Below, piece by piece: positions 24,633-33,817 of a DNA stretch of 64,000 bases. Each line of letters begins with the position of its first letter. The stretch's first letter is position 1. The stretch is taken from the NCBI RefSeq assembly GCF_025770785.1, contig NZ_JANZLA010000001.1, positions 372,001 to 436,000 of the forward strand, read 5' to 3'. The position numbers and the translations under genes were made by a program. The notes under the pieces are model-generated. The model ran no database searches and was not told the DNA's origin. It was given only the letters and a program-made list of their open reading frames with translations. The DNA is from Cellulomonas sp. SG140. Its GTDB lineage: Bacteria > Actinomycetota > Actinomycetes > Actinomycetales > Cellulomonadaceae.

Positions 24633-24674
24633 CTGCAGTCGCGCCCCCTGGCGCGCCACATTGGGCCTACCGGC

Positions 24675-24830
24675 TTACACGGTCGAGCGACCGCGACCCA
24701 CCAGCCAACCGATCAGGCTGATGACCAGCAGGGCGATTCCGATCCACAGCAGGATCTTCGCTGCGGTGACGGCGACGCCAAGAACGATCATCACGACGCC
24801 GACGATGATGAGAATGAGCCACAGAGCCAT
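24675..24830 (-). CDS. 51-residue two-helix membrane protein
   Basis: A short hydrophobic protein: two membrane helices (about 2-20 and 24-43) ending in WLVGRGRSTV. The residues are of general type (Ile/Val/Leu), and I do not recognise a family beyond many small actinobacterial membrane proteins, some stress induced. AGGGAGCTGTCCC precedes ATG 24830. The stop is TAA, and a strong terminator follows. Confidence 0.7.
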   Translation of the reverse strand: MALWLILIIVGVVMIVLGVAVTAAKILLWIGIALLVISLIGWLVGRGRSTV

Positions 24831-25044
24831 GGGACAGCTCCCTTCGCTGAGCGGACGGCGGCGGTAAGCCACCTGGGAAAGATCGTCACCCGGCTTTCAC
24901 AGGTTCGCATCCGGAACGATTCGGACGGCCCGCGCCCGGGGCCTGCGGAGACGTGTTCCGCCGGTTCGCACGGCCCGCCCGACATGCCTGCGCGGGCCCT
25001 CGTCCCCAGATGCGGGGGCCTGTGGGCCGAGTGATGGTGGAGGC

Positions 25045-25233
25045 ATGACCACCTCCGCAGACCCGGGCTCGACGCACGGCCCCGACGACACCGACGCGGA
25101 CCCCGGCACGCTGAACCCGCGCTCCGGAGCGGCCGCTCGGGACGAGTCGTCGAGCGAGTACCAGGACACCGACGCCGACCCGAACAACCTCAACCCGCGG
25201 GACCTGCGCGAGGGGGCGAGCGACGATGGCTGA
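25045..25233 (+). CDS. 62-residue acidic protein with an internal repeat
   Basis: A small soluble, acidic protein lacking hydrophobic segments. Residues 15-26 (DTDADPGTLNPR) and 41-52 (DTDADPNNLNPR) are near-identical 12-residue units separated by a Ser/Ala/Glu spacer. No known family. GGTGGAGGC precedes the ATG, and its stop overlaps the SDR start by eight bases, so it is translated with that stress-type reductase. Confidence 0.65.
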   Translation: MTTSADPGSTHGPDDTDADPGTLNPRSGAAARDESSSEYQDTDADPNNLNPRDLREGASDDG

Positions 25234-26080
25234 CGGCTTCCCCGCACAGCAGCAGCAGCCGCCGGGCCACACCGACCCGATGGTGCCCGACCCGGACCAC
25301 GGCGAGCAGAGCTACACCGGCTCGGACAAGCTGGTGGGCAAGCGCGCCTTCGTCACCGGTGGCGACTCCGGCATCGGGCGGGCCGTGGCCATCGCGTTCG
25401 CCCGCGAGGGTGCCGACGTGGCGATCGGGTACCTCCCCGAAGAGCAGGACGACGCCGAGGAGACCCGCGACTGGGTGCAGAAGGCGGGCCGCACGTGCGT
25501 GCTGGTGCCGGCCGACCTGACCGACGAGCAGCAGGCGCGCGAGTCGGTGCGCACCGCGGTGTCCGGGCTCGGTGGGCTGGACGTCCTGGTCAACAACGCC
25601 GGGTACCAGATGGCCCGGCGCGAGTCGATGGCGGACATCACCACGGAGGACCTGGACCGCACCATGCGGACCAACCTGTACGCGATGTTCTGGGTGACGC
25701 AGACGGCGCTGGAGCACCTGAGCAGCGGCGGCTCGATCATCAACACGACGTCGATCCAGGCGTACCAGCCGTCGACGTCGCTGCTCGACTACGCGTCGAC
25801 CAAGGCCGCGATCGCCAACTTCACGGTGAACCTCGCCTCGGAGGTCGGGTCGAAGGGCATCCGCGTGAACGCCGTCGCGCCCGGGCCAATCTGGACGCCG
25901 CTGCAGCCGGCGACGCAGCCCGTCGAGAAGCTGGAGAAGTTCGGCAGCGACACCCCGATGGGCCGGGCCGGGATGCCGGCCGAGGTGGCGCCGGCGTACG
26001 TGTTCCTCGCGGCGGACTCCACCGCGTCGTACGTCTCGGGAACGGTGCTGGGCGTGACCGGCGGCAAGCCGGTGTTCTGA
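25226..26080 (+). CDS. SDR family oxidoreductase (GSP39-like)
   Basis: 284 residues. A Gln/Pro-rich leader precedes the Rossmann fold: VTGGDSGIGRAVAIAFA, NNAGYQM, the catalytic Ser in NTTSIQAYQ, Tyr-Lys in LLDYASTKAA, and PGPIWTPLQ. This longer class matches general stress protein 39/YhdF-like dehydrogenases induced by salt or starvation. Substrate unknown. Coupled to the 62-residue protein. Confidence 0.92.
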   Translation: MADGFPAQQQQPPGHTDPMVPDPDHGEQSYTGSDKLVGKRAFVTGGDSGIGRAVAIAFAREGADVAIGYLPEEQDDAEETRDWVQKAGRTCVLVPADLTDEQQARESVRTAVSGLGGLDVLVNNAGYQMARRESMADITTEDLDRTMRTNLYAMFWVTQTALEHLSSGGSIINTTSIQAYQPSTSLLDYASTKAAIANFTVNLASEVGSKGIRVNAVAPGPIWTPLQPATQPVEKLEKFGSDTPMGRAGMPAEVAPAYVFLAADSTASYVSGTVLGVTGGKPVF

Positions 26081-26175
26081 CCGCGCGCAACGGCCGGGTG
26101 GACGTGCGGGTCCCCCGGCCGCTCGGCGGTCGTCGGTTTGGGTGGTCGTGAATTCGGCCGATCGGGGAGGTTCGG

Positions 26176-27147
<972 letters not shown>

Positions 27148-27197
27148 ATTGCAGGTCCGGTGAACTAATCGTCCGGTGATTTGACGGGGTGCTCGCA

Positions 27198-27211
27198 TGG
27201 GAGCGCTTCCG
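27198..27211. promoter_or_regulatory. CebR/CelR-like LacI-family operator
   Basis: TGGGAGCGCTTCCG differs from the well-known cellobiose-responsive box TGGGAGCGCTCCCA at three positions near its right end. It directly abuts the -35 element of a strong promoter for the secreted beta-helix protein, a position suited to repression. Such boxes control cellulase and sugar-uptake genes in Streptomyces, Thermobifida and Cellulomonas relatives. Confidence 0.6.
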
Positions 27212-27240
27212 TTGACACCGGTCGAGGCCTTTCTGATACT
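27212..27240 (+). promoter_or_regulatory. Strong sigma-70-type promoter for the secreted beta-helix gene
   Basis: TTGACA (27212-27217) and GATACT (27235-27240) are separated by exactly 17 bases. It predicts a start near 27247 and a leader of about 70 bases before GTG 27317. It is one of the best -35/-10 pairs in the window. Confidence 0.75.
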
Positions 27241-27316
27241 GGCGGCAGGCGCCTCGCGCGCCGCGGCACCATCAATGCAGATGGTCGCTACTTACCAGCC
27301 GGAAAGGCGGTCGCAC

Positions 27317-29173
27317 GTGCGATCACGTGGTGAGAACCTGCGTCAAGAGAGCGCTCCCAGGCGCCGGGTAGCAGTCGTGGGGGTGACGTTCCTCGGGCTG
27401 GCGCTCAGCACCGGCCTGGCCGCGGCGCCGGCAGTCGCGGCCGACCCGCACCAGGGCGGCAGCGCGGCGGACCTCGGCGCGAACGTCGTCGTCTTCACGC
27501 CGTCGATGTCGACGGCGGACATCCGGGCCCGCGCCCAGGTGATCTACGCCCAGCAGTCCGACAGCGAGATGGGCACCGGCCGCTACGCCCTGCTGTTCGA
27601 GCCCGGCACCTACGGCTCGGCGAGCGACCCGCTGGACATCCCGGTCGGCTACTACACCGAGGTGGCCGGTCTGGGCCAGGACCCGTCGGCCGTCACCATC
27701 AACGGCGGCGTCACCGCCATCGGCAAGAACGGCTCGGGGTCGCTGGACATCTTCTGGCGGTCCGTCTCCAACCTGACCATCCACGTGGTGGCCACCGCCG
27801 ACGGCTGCCACACCGGCAACGAGATGTGGGCCGTGTCGCAGGCCGCGCCGATGCGGCGGGTGGACGTGAAGGACTACACGACCTTCATGCCGTACTGCGA
27901 GAACCCCAACTACGCGTCGGGCGGGTTCGTCGCCGACTCGTTCCTCGAGGGCGGTGCGCTGAACGGCTCCCAGCAGCAGTTCTACGTGCGCAACACCAAC
28001 CTGGGCGGCGGCTGGTCCAACTACGTGTGGAACCAGGTGTTCTCCGGTGACGTCAACGCCCCCGCGCAGGACTTCGGCAACGGCGCCGCGTACACCACGC
28101 TGACGACGACGCCGGTGAGCAAGGAGAAGCCGTACCTCTACACCGACACGGCGGGCGGCTGGAACGTCTTCGTGCCGTCGGTGCAGCACGACTCCGTGGG
28201 CACGACGTGGGCCAACGGCCACACGCCCGGCACCTCGGTGCCGCTGAACCGGTTCTTCGTCGCGACCCCGTCGGACTCCGCCAGCACCATCAACGCGGCG
28301 CTGGCCCGCGGCCTGAACCTGCTGCTCACGCCCGGCGTCTACGACGTCAGCTCGCCGATCAAGGTGAAGCGCGCCGGCACCGTGGTGCTGGGCCTGGGCA
28401 TGGCGACACTGACGGCGACCAACGGCAACACCGTGCTGACCACCGCCGACGTGCCGGGCATCGACATCGCCGGGATCACCGTCGACGCCGGTGCGGTGAA
28501 CTCGCCGGTGCTGGTGCAGATCGGCACCAAGAGCGGCAACAACGGCCGCCCGCACGACGGTGCCGCCGACCCGGTCGCCCTGCAGGACGTGTTCTTCCGC
28601 ATCGGCGGACCGCACGTCGGCAAGGCGAACCTGGCGCTCGAGGTGAACACCGACCACGCCGTGCTCGACGACCTGTGGGTGTGGCGCGCCGACCACGGCG
28701 TGCCCGGCTCGGTGGGCTGGACCGTCAACACCGCCGACACCGGCCTGGTGGTCAACGGCGACGACGTCACCGCGACCGGCCTCTTCGTCGAGCACTTCCA
28801 GAAGTACAACGTGATCTGGAACGGCAACGGCGGAAAGGTGCTCTTCTTCCAGAACGAGCTGCCCTACGACCCGCCGACGCAGGCCGACTACCAGCACGAC
28901 GGCATTCTGGGATATGCGGCGTTCAAGGTGGCCGACTCGGTTTCCACCTTTGCCGGGTACGGCATGGGCAGCTACATCTACACGAACGTGAACCCCGACA
29001 TCCACGTGTCGCACGCGTTCGAGGTGCCCGTGAACGACGGCGTGCGGCTGCACGACCTGCTGACCATCAACCTCAGCGGGCCGGGGACGATCGACCACGT
29101 GGTGAACGACACCGGCGGGCCGGTCAGCGACGCCAACAAGGACGTCGCGAGCCAGGTGGTCAGCTTCCCGTGA
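27317..29173 (+). CDS. Secreted right-handed beta-helix protein, probable polysaccharide-active enzyme
   Basis: About 618 residues. A Sec/Tat-like signal with PRRR before a hydrophobic core ends in APAVAAD. The mature part is Asn/Gly/Thr/Val-rich with repeated strands typical of a pectate-lyase-3/GH55-type double beta-helix (GRYALLFEPGTYG; a second helix after ATPSDSASTINAALARG). Close-looking Streptomyces proteins carry misleading 'adenylyl cyclase' or 'coagulation factor' names. The CebR-like box supports polysaccharide degradation, but catalytic residues are not identified. GGAAAGG precedes GTG 27317, preferred over the 27197 ATG, which lies upstream of the promoter. Confidence 0.75.
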   Translation: MRSRGENLRQESAPRRRVAVVGVTFLGLALSTGLAAAPAVAADPHQGGSAADLGANVVVFTPSMSTADIRARAQVIYAQQSDSEMGTGRYALLFEPGTYGSASDPLDIPVGYYTEVAGLGQDPSAVTINGGVTAIGKNGSGSLDIFWRSVSNLTIHVVATADGCHTGNEMWAVSQAAPMRRVDVKDYTTFMPYCENPNYASGGFVADSFLEGGALNGSQQQFYVRNTNLGGGWSNYVWNQVFSGDVNAPAQDFGNGAAYTTLTTTPVSKEKPYLYTDTAGGWNVFVPSVQHDSVGTTWANGHTPGTSVPLNRFFVATPSDSASTINAALARGLNLLLTPGVYDVSSPIKVKRAGTVVLGLGMATLTATNGNTVLTTADVPGIDIAGITVDAGAVNSPVLVQIGTKSGNNGRPHDGAADPVALQDVFFRIGGPHVGKANLALEVNTDHAVLDDLWVWRADHGVPGSVGWTVNTADTGLVVNGDDVTATGLFVEHFQKYNVIWNGNGGKVLFFQNELPYDPPTQADYQHDGILGYAAFKVADSVSTFAGYGMGSYIYTNVNPDIHVSHAFEVPVNDGVRLHDLLTINLSGPGTIDHVVNDTGGPVSDANKDVASQVVSFP

Positions 29174-29201
29174 GATGGATGATCGCTCGGCACTGATCGA
29201 C

Positions 29202-29239
29202 GCGGCGGCCCCGGGAGCGGATGCTCCTGGGGCCGCCGC
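29202..29239 (+). terminator. Hairpin terminator after the beta-helix gene
   Basis: GCGGCGGCCCCGGGAGC and GCTCCTGGGGCCGCCGC arms pair at 16 of 17 positions (the other is G-U) around a GGAT loop, 28 bases past the stop. There is no T-run. It marks the left edge of the lower-GC island. Confidence 0.75.
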
Positions 29240-29463
29240 CTGGTCCTGCGGGGAATATGTTGCCTTCACAGGCTCGGATATCGACTCCCACGGTCACTTG
29301 CCGCACGTCGCCAGCGGATTCAGACCCTTTACGCGACACCCCGAGGCCCCACCACCTCGCGGACGCAAACCGGGACCAGCGCGCCGGGTGGCGTTGCAAT
29401 AGCAGATCGCCGCCACAGGGCGCCTGCCTCCCCGTGACGCCAGCGTCGGCTAGGGTCGCCCTC

Positions 29464-30384
29464 ATGCAAGTCGCGGACGCCAACTGGATGCTTTCGAGCG
29501 CGGTTCAGTCCGGTGCAGCACTGATTGCCATCGTGGGTGGCCTGCTCGGCTCCCGCTACGTGGCTCTCAACGCGGAGCAAGGCGCCGCACGTAGACGACT
29601 GCGCGAAGCCTCCGATCGGCTCTCCGCAGCCCAGGACCGTGAGGCCAAAGCCGGAGCAGAAGCGACCCGCTTGGTCACAAAGATCCTCCTAGACGACGAC
29701 GAGCGGTACCTATGGATCTACGAACATGACGGAAGCCCCACGCTCGACGAGGTCATTCAAGACGTCCCCGAAGAGTACCGCAGCGCTCTTGAAAAGCACC
29801 TGCTGCTGATCGAAAGGGAACTCAGTGAAGCCAGGCGGGTTCTGCCGGAGTTGATTCCCCACACCAGCGAGCAGGAAACCTGGCCCGTGTTCCGTGCCGC
29901 CCACAAGCTATCCTTCGAGCACGAGGGCGTGTGGCAATGGACGTACACGTTCCTTTCGGACGCCCGCGCAAGCTCGGCACGCAGGGCGGCGGGTGGTTGG
30001 TCCGCTGTCACCGATGGTCTCGTCTCGGCCCTCCGCTCGCAGACCGGGACAATCGGCACCTCAACCGATTCCCGTAGACTTGGCCAGGCTAGAGATCAGC
30101 AAGAAGAAGCGAATCGATATGCCTCCAGGCTCCAAGGAGAAGTGGCGGCAGCCCAGGCTCAGCTTGATGCCACCCAACAGCCCAAGGGATTCGGCGTCGC
30201 CCTCGGCGTCCTCGCATACATAGCGTTCGTGGACATCGCCATTCCACTCTCGCTGATGGTTGAAGGTGTCACTGCTCTGTCGTTCCACGCGCGACTCTCT
30301 GTCGCATGCCTCTTTGGCTCAGGCGTCCTGGTTCTGTTTGTGTACCTCTTCGCTTACAGCCGCTTCCTGAAGCGGAGCGATTAG
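29464..30384 (+). CDS. Coiled-coil membrane protein of unknown function
   Basis: 306 residues. A first membrane helix (about 12-32) is followed by a long Ala/Arg/Glu-rich coiled coil (38-72), a mixed soluble domain with WPVFRAAHKLSFEHEGVWQW, a second coiled coil (about 205-240), and two C-terminal helices ending in FAYSRFLKRSD. I do not recognise a family. Its GC content and codon use (AAG, ATA, AGA appear) differ from the neighbourhood, indicating transfer. It is one of two genes on the island and may be part of a defence or host-interaction module; that is speculation from context. Confidence 0.7.
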   Translation: MQVADANWMLSSAVQSGAALIAIVGGLLGSRYVALNAEQGAARRRLREASDRLSAAQDREAKAGAEATRLVTKILLDDDERYLWIYEHDGSPTLDEVIQDVPEEYRSALEKHLLLIERELSEARRVLPELIPHTSEQETWPVFRAAHKLSFEHEGVWQWTYTFLSDARASSARRAAGGWSAVTDGLVSALRSQTGTIGTSTDSRRLGQARDQQEEANRYASRLQGEVAAAQAQLDATQQPKGFGVALGVLAYIAFVDIAIPLSLMVEGVTALSFHARLSVACLFGSGVLVLFVYLFAYSRFLKRSD

Positions 30385-30719
30385 CGGCGCCGTTACCCGA
30401 ACCCACGTCGACAAGCGGCAGCGCTTGAGAAGATGGCGCCGCACACAACCGGCAGTCGGCGTTTACTTGCGCCCACTCCGTGGTTCTGGCCTGCCCTGCC
30501 CCGGCAGATCGTTACCCGCGTCATCCCTTGAGAGCCGGTCGGGGCGCATTCCGGGATGCAACCCGGTTCCCGAATCGATCGACACGGCCGCCATGACGGC
30601 AATGCCGAAGCACCCTCAAGGCACAGGGTCCTCTGGTATCGAGGTGCGGACTCGGTTCAAGAACACCGAATCGCTCGACAGGCCCCGCGGTGCGTTGCCA
30701 CGGGCATAGCATCCGGAAC
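30385..30719. other. 335-base gap in the low-GC island, no gene seen
   Basis: Short frames occur on both strands (for example 30425-30709), but none has a ribosome site or sensible composition. No tRNA, inverted repeat or attachment-like direct repeat was found by eye. It may hold the promoter of the next gene. Confidence 0.5.
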
Positions 30720-31859
30720 ATGACACTTCGTCCGCATCGCCACTACATCCACTGGATCCTCGAGCCACCACACGACCACCGCATTGGCTTCCAGTGGTAC
30801 ACGGAGAGCGCCTCCGTTGCATTCATGCTCGAAACACTCAGCACACACGCTGAGATTGCATCGGTTGGTCGCGCCCGTTTCGCAGGTACGACTGCGCAGA
30901 AGAACGCCCTCTGGCGCGAGTTCAGAAACTACATGAGGCAGGCGCTAAGCAATTTTCAAGCAGCACAGGGAGTTCCGAACAGGTCCGCGGGACTTCTCTA
31001 CTACTACGCCGCGCTGAACTTTGCCAAGGCTGAACTCTTGGACTCAAACGCCCCTGCCCTAGTTGATCGCCGAATTGGCCATGGGCTCAGCTTTAGCCCG
31101 ACAAGGGCCAAGACGGTCGCGGGCGATACATTGAGCGTGACTACTGGAGTGTTTCCGCTGCTCTATCAACGGAGGACGGGCATTCAGCTTCCTATCGGTA
31201 CGAAACTACCAGTGAAGCGTCTTCTCCAGCAGGTCCCAGAGCTATCGTCGCAAGTCGACGCCGTTGGGCTCGGCACCTCTCACATCGGAGGTGTCATGCA
31301 AATGCTCGCTTGGGACGATCGCGAAGCGTGGTCATTACTGGCCTGCCCCGAGCCCAACCCTCTCAAGTCGTTCGGAGGCGTTACGGCAACCCTCTTCAAT
31401 CGATTCTTCGAGGAAGTCGCCGAGCCGCAAGAGTGGCGCGACCACTTCGGGGTGAGTCGGAGGTGGCCATGGGACGTTAGTTTCTACGAGTCAAGGCGCA
31501 AGGTCCCCGTGGGACGCACCCACGACGAACCGGAGGGCGCAAGAGAACTCAGCGCGGATATCCGCCAGATTCTCGGAATGCGCACGAGCGAGGACTATGA
31601 TGCGTGGCTTGCACCGAGCCTGTACAAGACACGGATGCTGCCCATGCCGCCTTCAATGGCGCGGTACGCCCTGACATATTACGCTTCATCGCTCGTTAGG
31701 TACAAGCCGCAGATGTTCGACCCAGCCAGCCATCCAGAGCAGGCGTACCTGTTTGATGCCGTCTCCAGGGAAGTCGCCCTGCCGATGCTCACCGATGTTC
31801 TAGCGGCGATCGTTGGTCAACCTGTCTACTTCTACAGCACCGGAGGGCTCCGACTGTAG
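30720..31859 (+). CDS. YaaC-like protein
   Basis: 379 residues, soluble. NYMRQALSNFQAAQGVPN with SAGLLYYYAALNFAKAELL, a central GHGLSF, and a late MARYALTYYASSLVRYKPQMF follow the layout of the YaaC family (PF14175-like): an alpha-helical protein beginning with a HEPN-like bundle. Its function is unknown; related helical proteins occur in mobile and defence loci. Lower GC than the genome, with codons rare here. It lacks a clear ribosome site, so ATG 30720 is chosen by homology-like start. Family call is by pattern only. Confidence 0.6.
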   Translation: MTLRPHRHYIHWILEPPHDHRIGFQWYTESASVAFMLETLSTHAEIASVGRARFAGTTAQKNALWREFRNYMRQALSNFQAAQGVPNRSAGLLYYYAALNFAKAELLDSNAPALVDRRIGHGLSFSPTRAKTVAGDTLSVTTGVFPLLYQRRTGIQLPIGTKLPVKRLLQQVPELSSQVDAVGLGTSHIGGVMQMLAWDDREAWSLLACPEPNPLKSFGGVTATLFNRFFEEVAEPQEWRDHFGVSRRWPWDVSFYESRRKVPVGRTHDEPEGARELSADIRQILGMRTSEDYDAWLAPSLYKTRMLPMPPSMARYALTYYASSLVRYKPQMFDPASHPEQAYLFDAVSREVALPMLTDVLAAIVGQPVYFYSTGGLRL

Positions 31860-31943
31860 AAATTGAACTGCCAAGGGGCCAGGGATAGTCCGTCGAGCCG
31901 ATCAGGCCTGAATAATCTCGCGTCACAATTCTCGCCAAGTCTC

Positions 31944-33095
31944 TCAGGCATCGGCACGCGCGTGATCCGCCCGTTCGGATGTCGCCCGTATCGGCCGTGG
32001 ACCGAATTCAGGATGAGGGGTCCGCAGTTCCGCGACTGACAGTTGCCGGAGGGCCGTCGCAAGCGTCTCGGCCCGGCTGATCGACTCAAGACCGGTATCG
32101 ATCTGATCGGCGTGAGGGTCACCGGGGTTGGTCGGATCGCCGTGCCAGAGGACGGTGTGGATCTGCTCGTCGATGGCGGGGCCCCACTGTTGGGGTGGGG
32201 TGGGGCCGAAGAGGAGGACCGACGGGGTGCCGAGGGCCGTCGCTAGGTGGGCTACTCCGGTGTCGCCGCAGATCAGGAGGGCGGCGCTAGCGACGAGGTC
32301 GGCTAGGGCCGGGATGGTGAGGGTGCCGGCGCGGGTCTCGATGAGGTGAGCCGCCGGTGCCGAATCTCCGGTGAGCTGGGAGCGGGCGTCCGTCACGACG
32401 CCGGTGGCCAGGTCCACCTCGTCGGGACCACCGGTAACGAGCACGCGGCGGCCCTCCGAGGCGAGGGCGGCCGCGACGGCGGACCAGCGGTCGGGCGGCC
32501 ATCGTCGGGAGCCCGATGACGCGCCCGGGTGAAGCAGGACGGCGCCCGCGTCGTCGTCGGTACCCCCGGGCGGCAGCGTCAGGCGGAGGTCCTCACGGCC
32601 GCACTCCCCACCCGCCCAGGAGACCAGGCGGCACCAGCGGTCGACCTCGTGCTCGTCGGCGCGCCACACCGGGCCGTCCGGGAAGCCGTCGGCCGCGAAT
32701 GCGACCAGGCGCGACGGGCGGGTGGCGGCCAGCACCGCGTGGCTCTGCGGCCCGCGGCCGTGCAGGTTCACCGCGAGGTGGCCACCACCGGCCAGCTCCG
32801 GCGGCAGCACCAGCGGGTCCAGCCCTGTAGCGGGCACCACCTCGTCGACCACACCGAGGTCGCGCAGCCACGTGCCGATCCCCACGGGCCCGGCGAGCCA
32901 CAGCCGACGGTTCGGCCAGGCTCGTCGGACACCCCGCAGCGCAGCGACACCGGTGAGGGCGTCGCCCAGCCCGAGGGCCCGCAGCACCAGCACGTCGCCG
33001 GACGTCTCGGCCGAGCCAGCCCCGACAGCCCCGGCCGCAGCACTCTCCGCCGCCACCGCCGTCGTCACGACGTCGTCGGGCGCCACGCCGCTCAC
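31944..33095 (-). CDS. GT9 glycosyltransferase (heptosyltransferase-like), first copy
   Basis: 383 residues. VLRALGLGDALTGVAALRGV is the GT9 N-terminal motif; the second domain has LHPGASSGSRRWPPDRW, GGPDEVDL, and ICGDTGVAHLATALGTPSVLLFGPTPP, typical of ADP-heptose:LPS heptosyltransferases. An Ala/Gly-rich leader of about 30 residues precedes the fold. The last 25 residues and their DNA are atypical, next to the low-GC island, so the 3' end may have been remodelled. GTG 33095 overlaps the SDR stop by four bases. Last gene of the heptose operon. Confidence 0.88.
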   Translation of the reverse strand: MSGVAPDDVVTTAVAAESAAAGAVGAGSAETSGDVLVLRALGLGDALTGVAALRGVRRAWPNRRLWLAGPVGIGTWLRDLGVVDEVVPATGLDPLVLPPELAGGGHLAVNLHGRGPQSHAVLAATRPSRLVAFAADGFPDGPVWRADEHEVDRWCRLVSWAGGECGREDLRLTLPPGGTDDDAGAVLLHPGASSGSRRWPPDRWSAVAAALASEGRRVLVTGGPDEVDLATGVVTDARSQLTGDSAPAAHLIETRAGTLTIPALADLVASAALLICGDTGVAHLATALGTPSVLLFGPTPPQQWGPAIDEQIHTVLWHGDPTNPGDPHADQIDTGLESISRAETLATALRQLSVAELRTPHPEFGPRPIRATSERADHARADA

Positions 33096-33817
33096 GGCCA
33101 GGAGCTCTCCCCCGACGCCATCACCAGCATCTCCCGGATCTCCGAACCGACCGGCTGGCGCAGGGCGGTCAGCACGGCGCCGGCCGTCGCCGCCGGGTCG
33201 TTGAGCTGGGCGTCGGGCCCGGGGCGGTACTGCTCGGTGCGGCCGTCGAAGAACGCCGTCTTCATGCCGCCCGGGATCAGCAGGGTGACGCCGACGCGGC
33301 CGGCGAGCTCGGCCGCGAGCGCGTGCGTGAAGCCCCGGACGGCGAACTTGGACGCGCAGTAGGCGGTGGCGTCGCTGAAGCCGCGCAGCGCGAGCGTGGA
33401 GCCGACCGTGACGATGGTGCCGTGCGTGCGCTCCAGCGACGGCAGGGCGGCGCGGATCACCGCGACGGTGCCGAACAGGTTGACGCGGACCACGTTCTCC
33501 CAGGTGGCGGGGTCGATGTCGAGCAGGCGGCCCGGTGCGTCGATGCCGGCGGCGGTCACCACGGCGGACACGTCCCCCACCTGGTCGAGCAGCTGCTGGA
33601 CGGCGTCGGCCGCCGCGGCCGGGTCGGCCAGGTCCACCTGGACGTGGGGCACGTCGGCGGCCGGGGCGGCGCGGTCGAGCACCACGGGGGTGCCCCCGGC
33701 GGCGCGGACAGCCTCCACCACGGCGGCGCCCAGTCCGCTGGCACCGCCTGTGACCAGGACAGTTCCCAGCTCGCGGGGCTGGAGGGGGGTGGTGGGCTGC
33801 ACGTCGGTCGCGGTCAC
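33092..33817 (-). CDS. Classical SDR oxidoreductase in the heptose operon
   Basis: 241 residues. VTGGASGLGAAVVEA is the nucleotide-binding motif, Ser appears in VTVGSTLALRG, and the catalytic pair is in AYCASKFAVRG. It is a short classical SDR, not the longer HldD epimerase, so its role is unclear; it could modify a sugar or close off the pathway differently from Gram-negatives. GTG 33817 overlaps the HldE stop by four bases. Confidence 0.88.
   Translation of the reverse strand: MTATDVQPTTPLQPRELGTVLVTGGASGLGAAVVEAVRAAGGTPVVLDRAAPAADVPHVQVDLADPAAAADAVQQLLDQVGDVSAVVTAAGIDAPGRLLDIDPATWENVVRVNLFGTVAVIRAALPSLERTHGTIVTVGSTLALRGFSDATAYCASKFAVRGFTHALAAELAGRVGVTLLIPGGMKTAFFDGRTEQYRPGPDAQLNDPAATAGAVLTALRQPVGSEIREMLVMASGESSWP

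Noticed and set aside
29175..29402. 75-codon frame after the beta-helix gene
   Set aside because: It spans the hairpin terminator and lacks a ribosome site.
30425..30709. 94-codon frame in the island gap
   Set aside because: No ribosome site, no family, and Arg/Pro-rich composition like other shadows.
33092..33817. SDR as HldD (ADP-heptose 6-epimerase)
   Set aside because: It is a short classical SDR with YxxxK near residue 155 and lacks the extended sugar-nucleotide domain of HldD.
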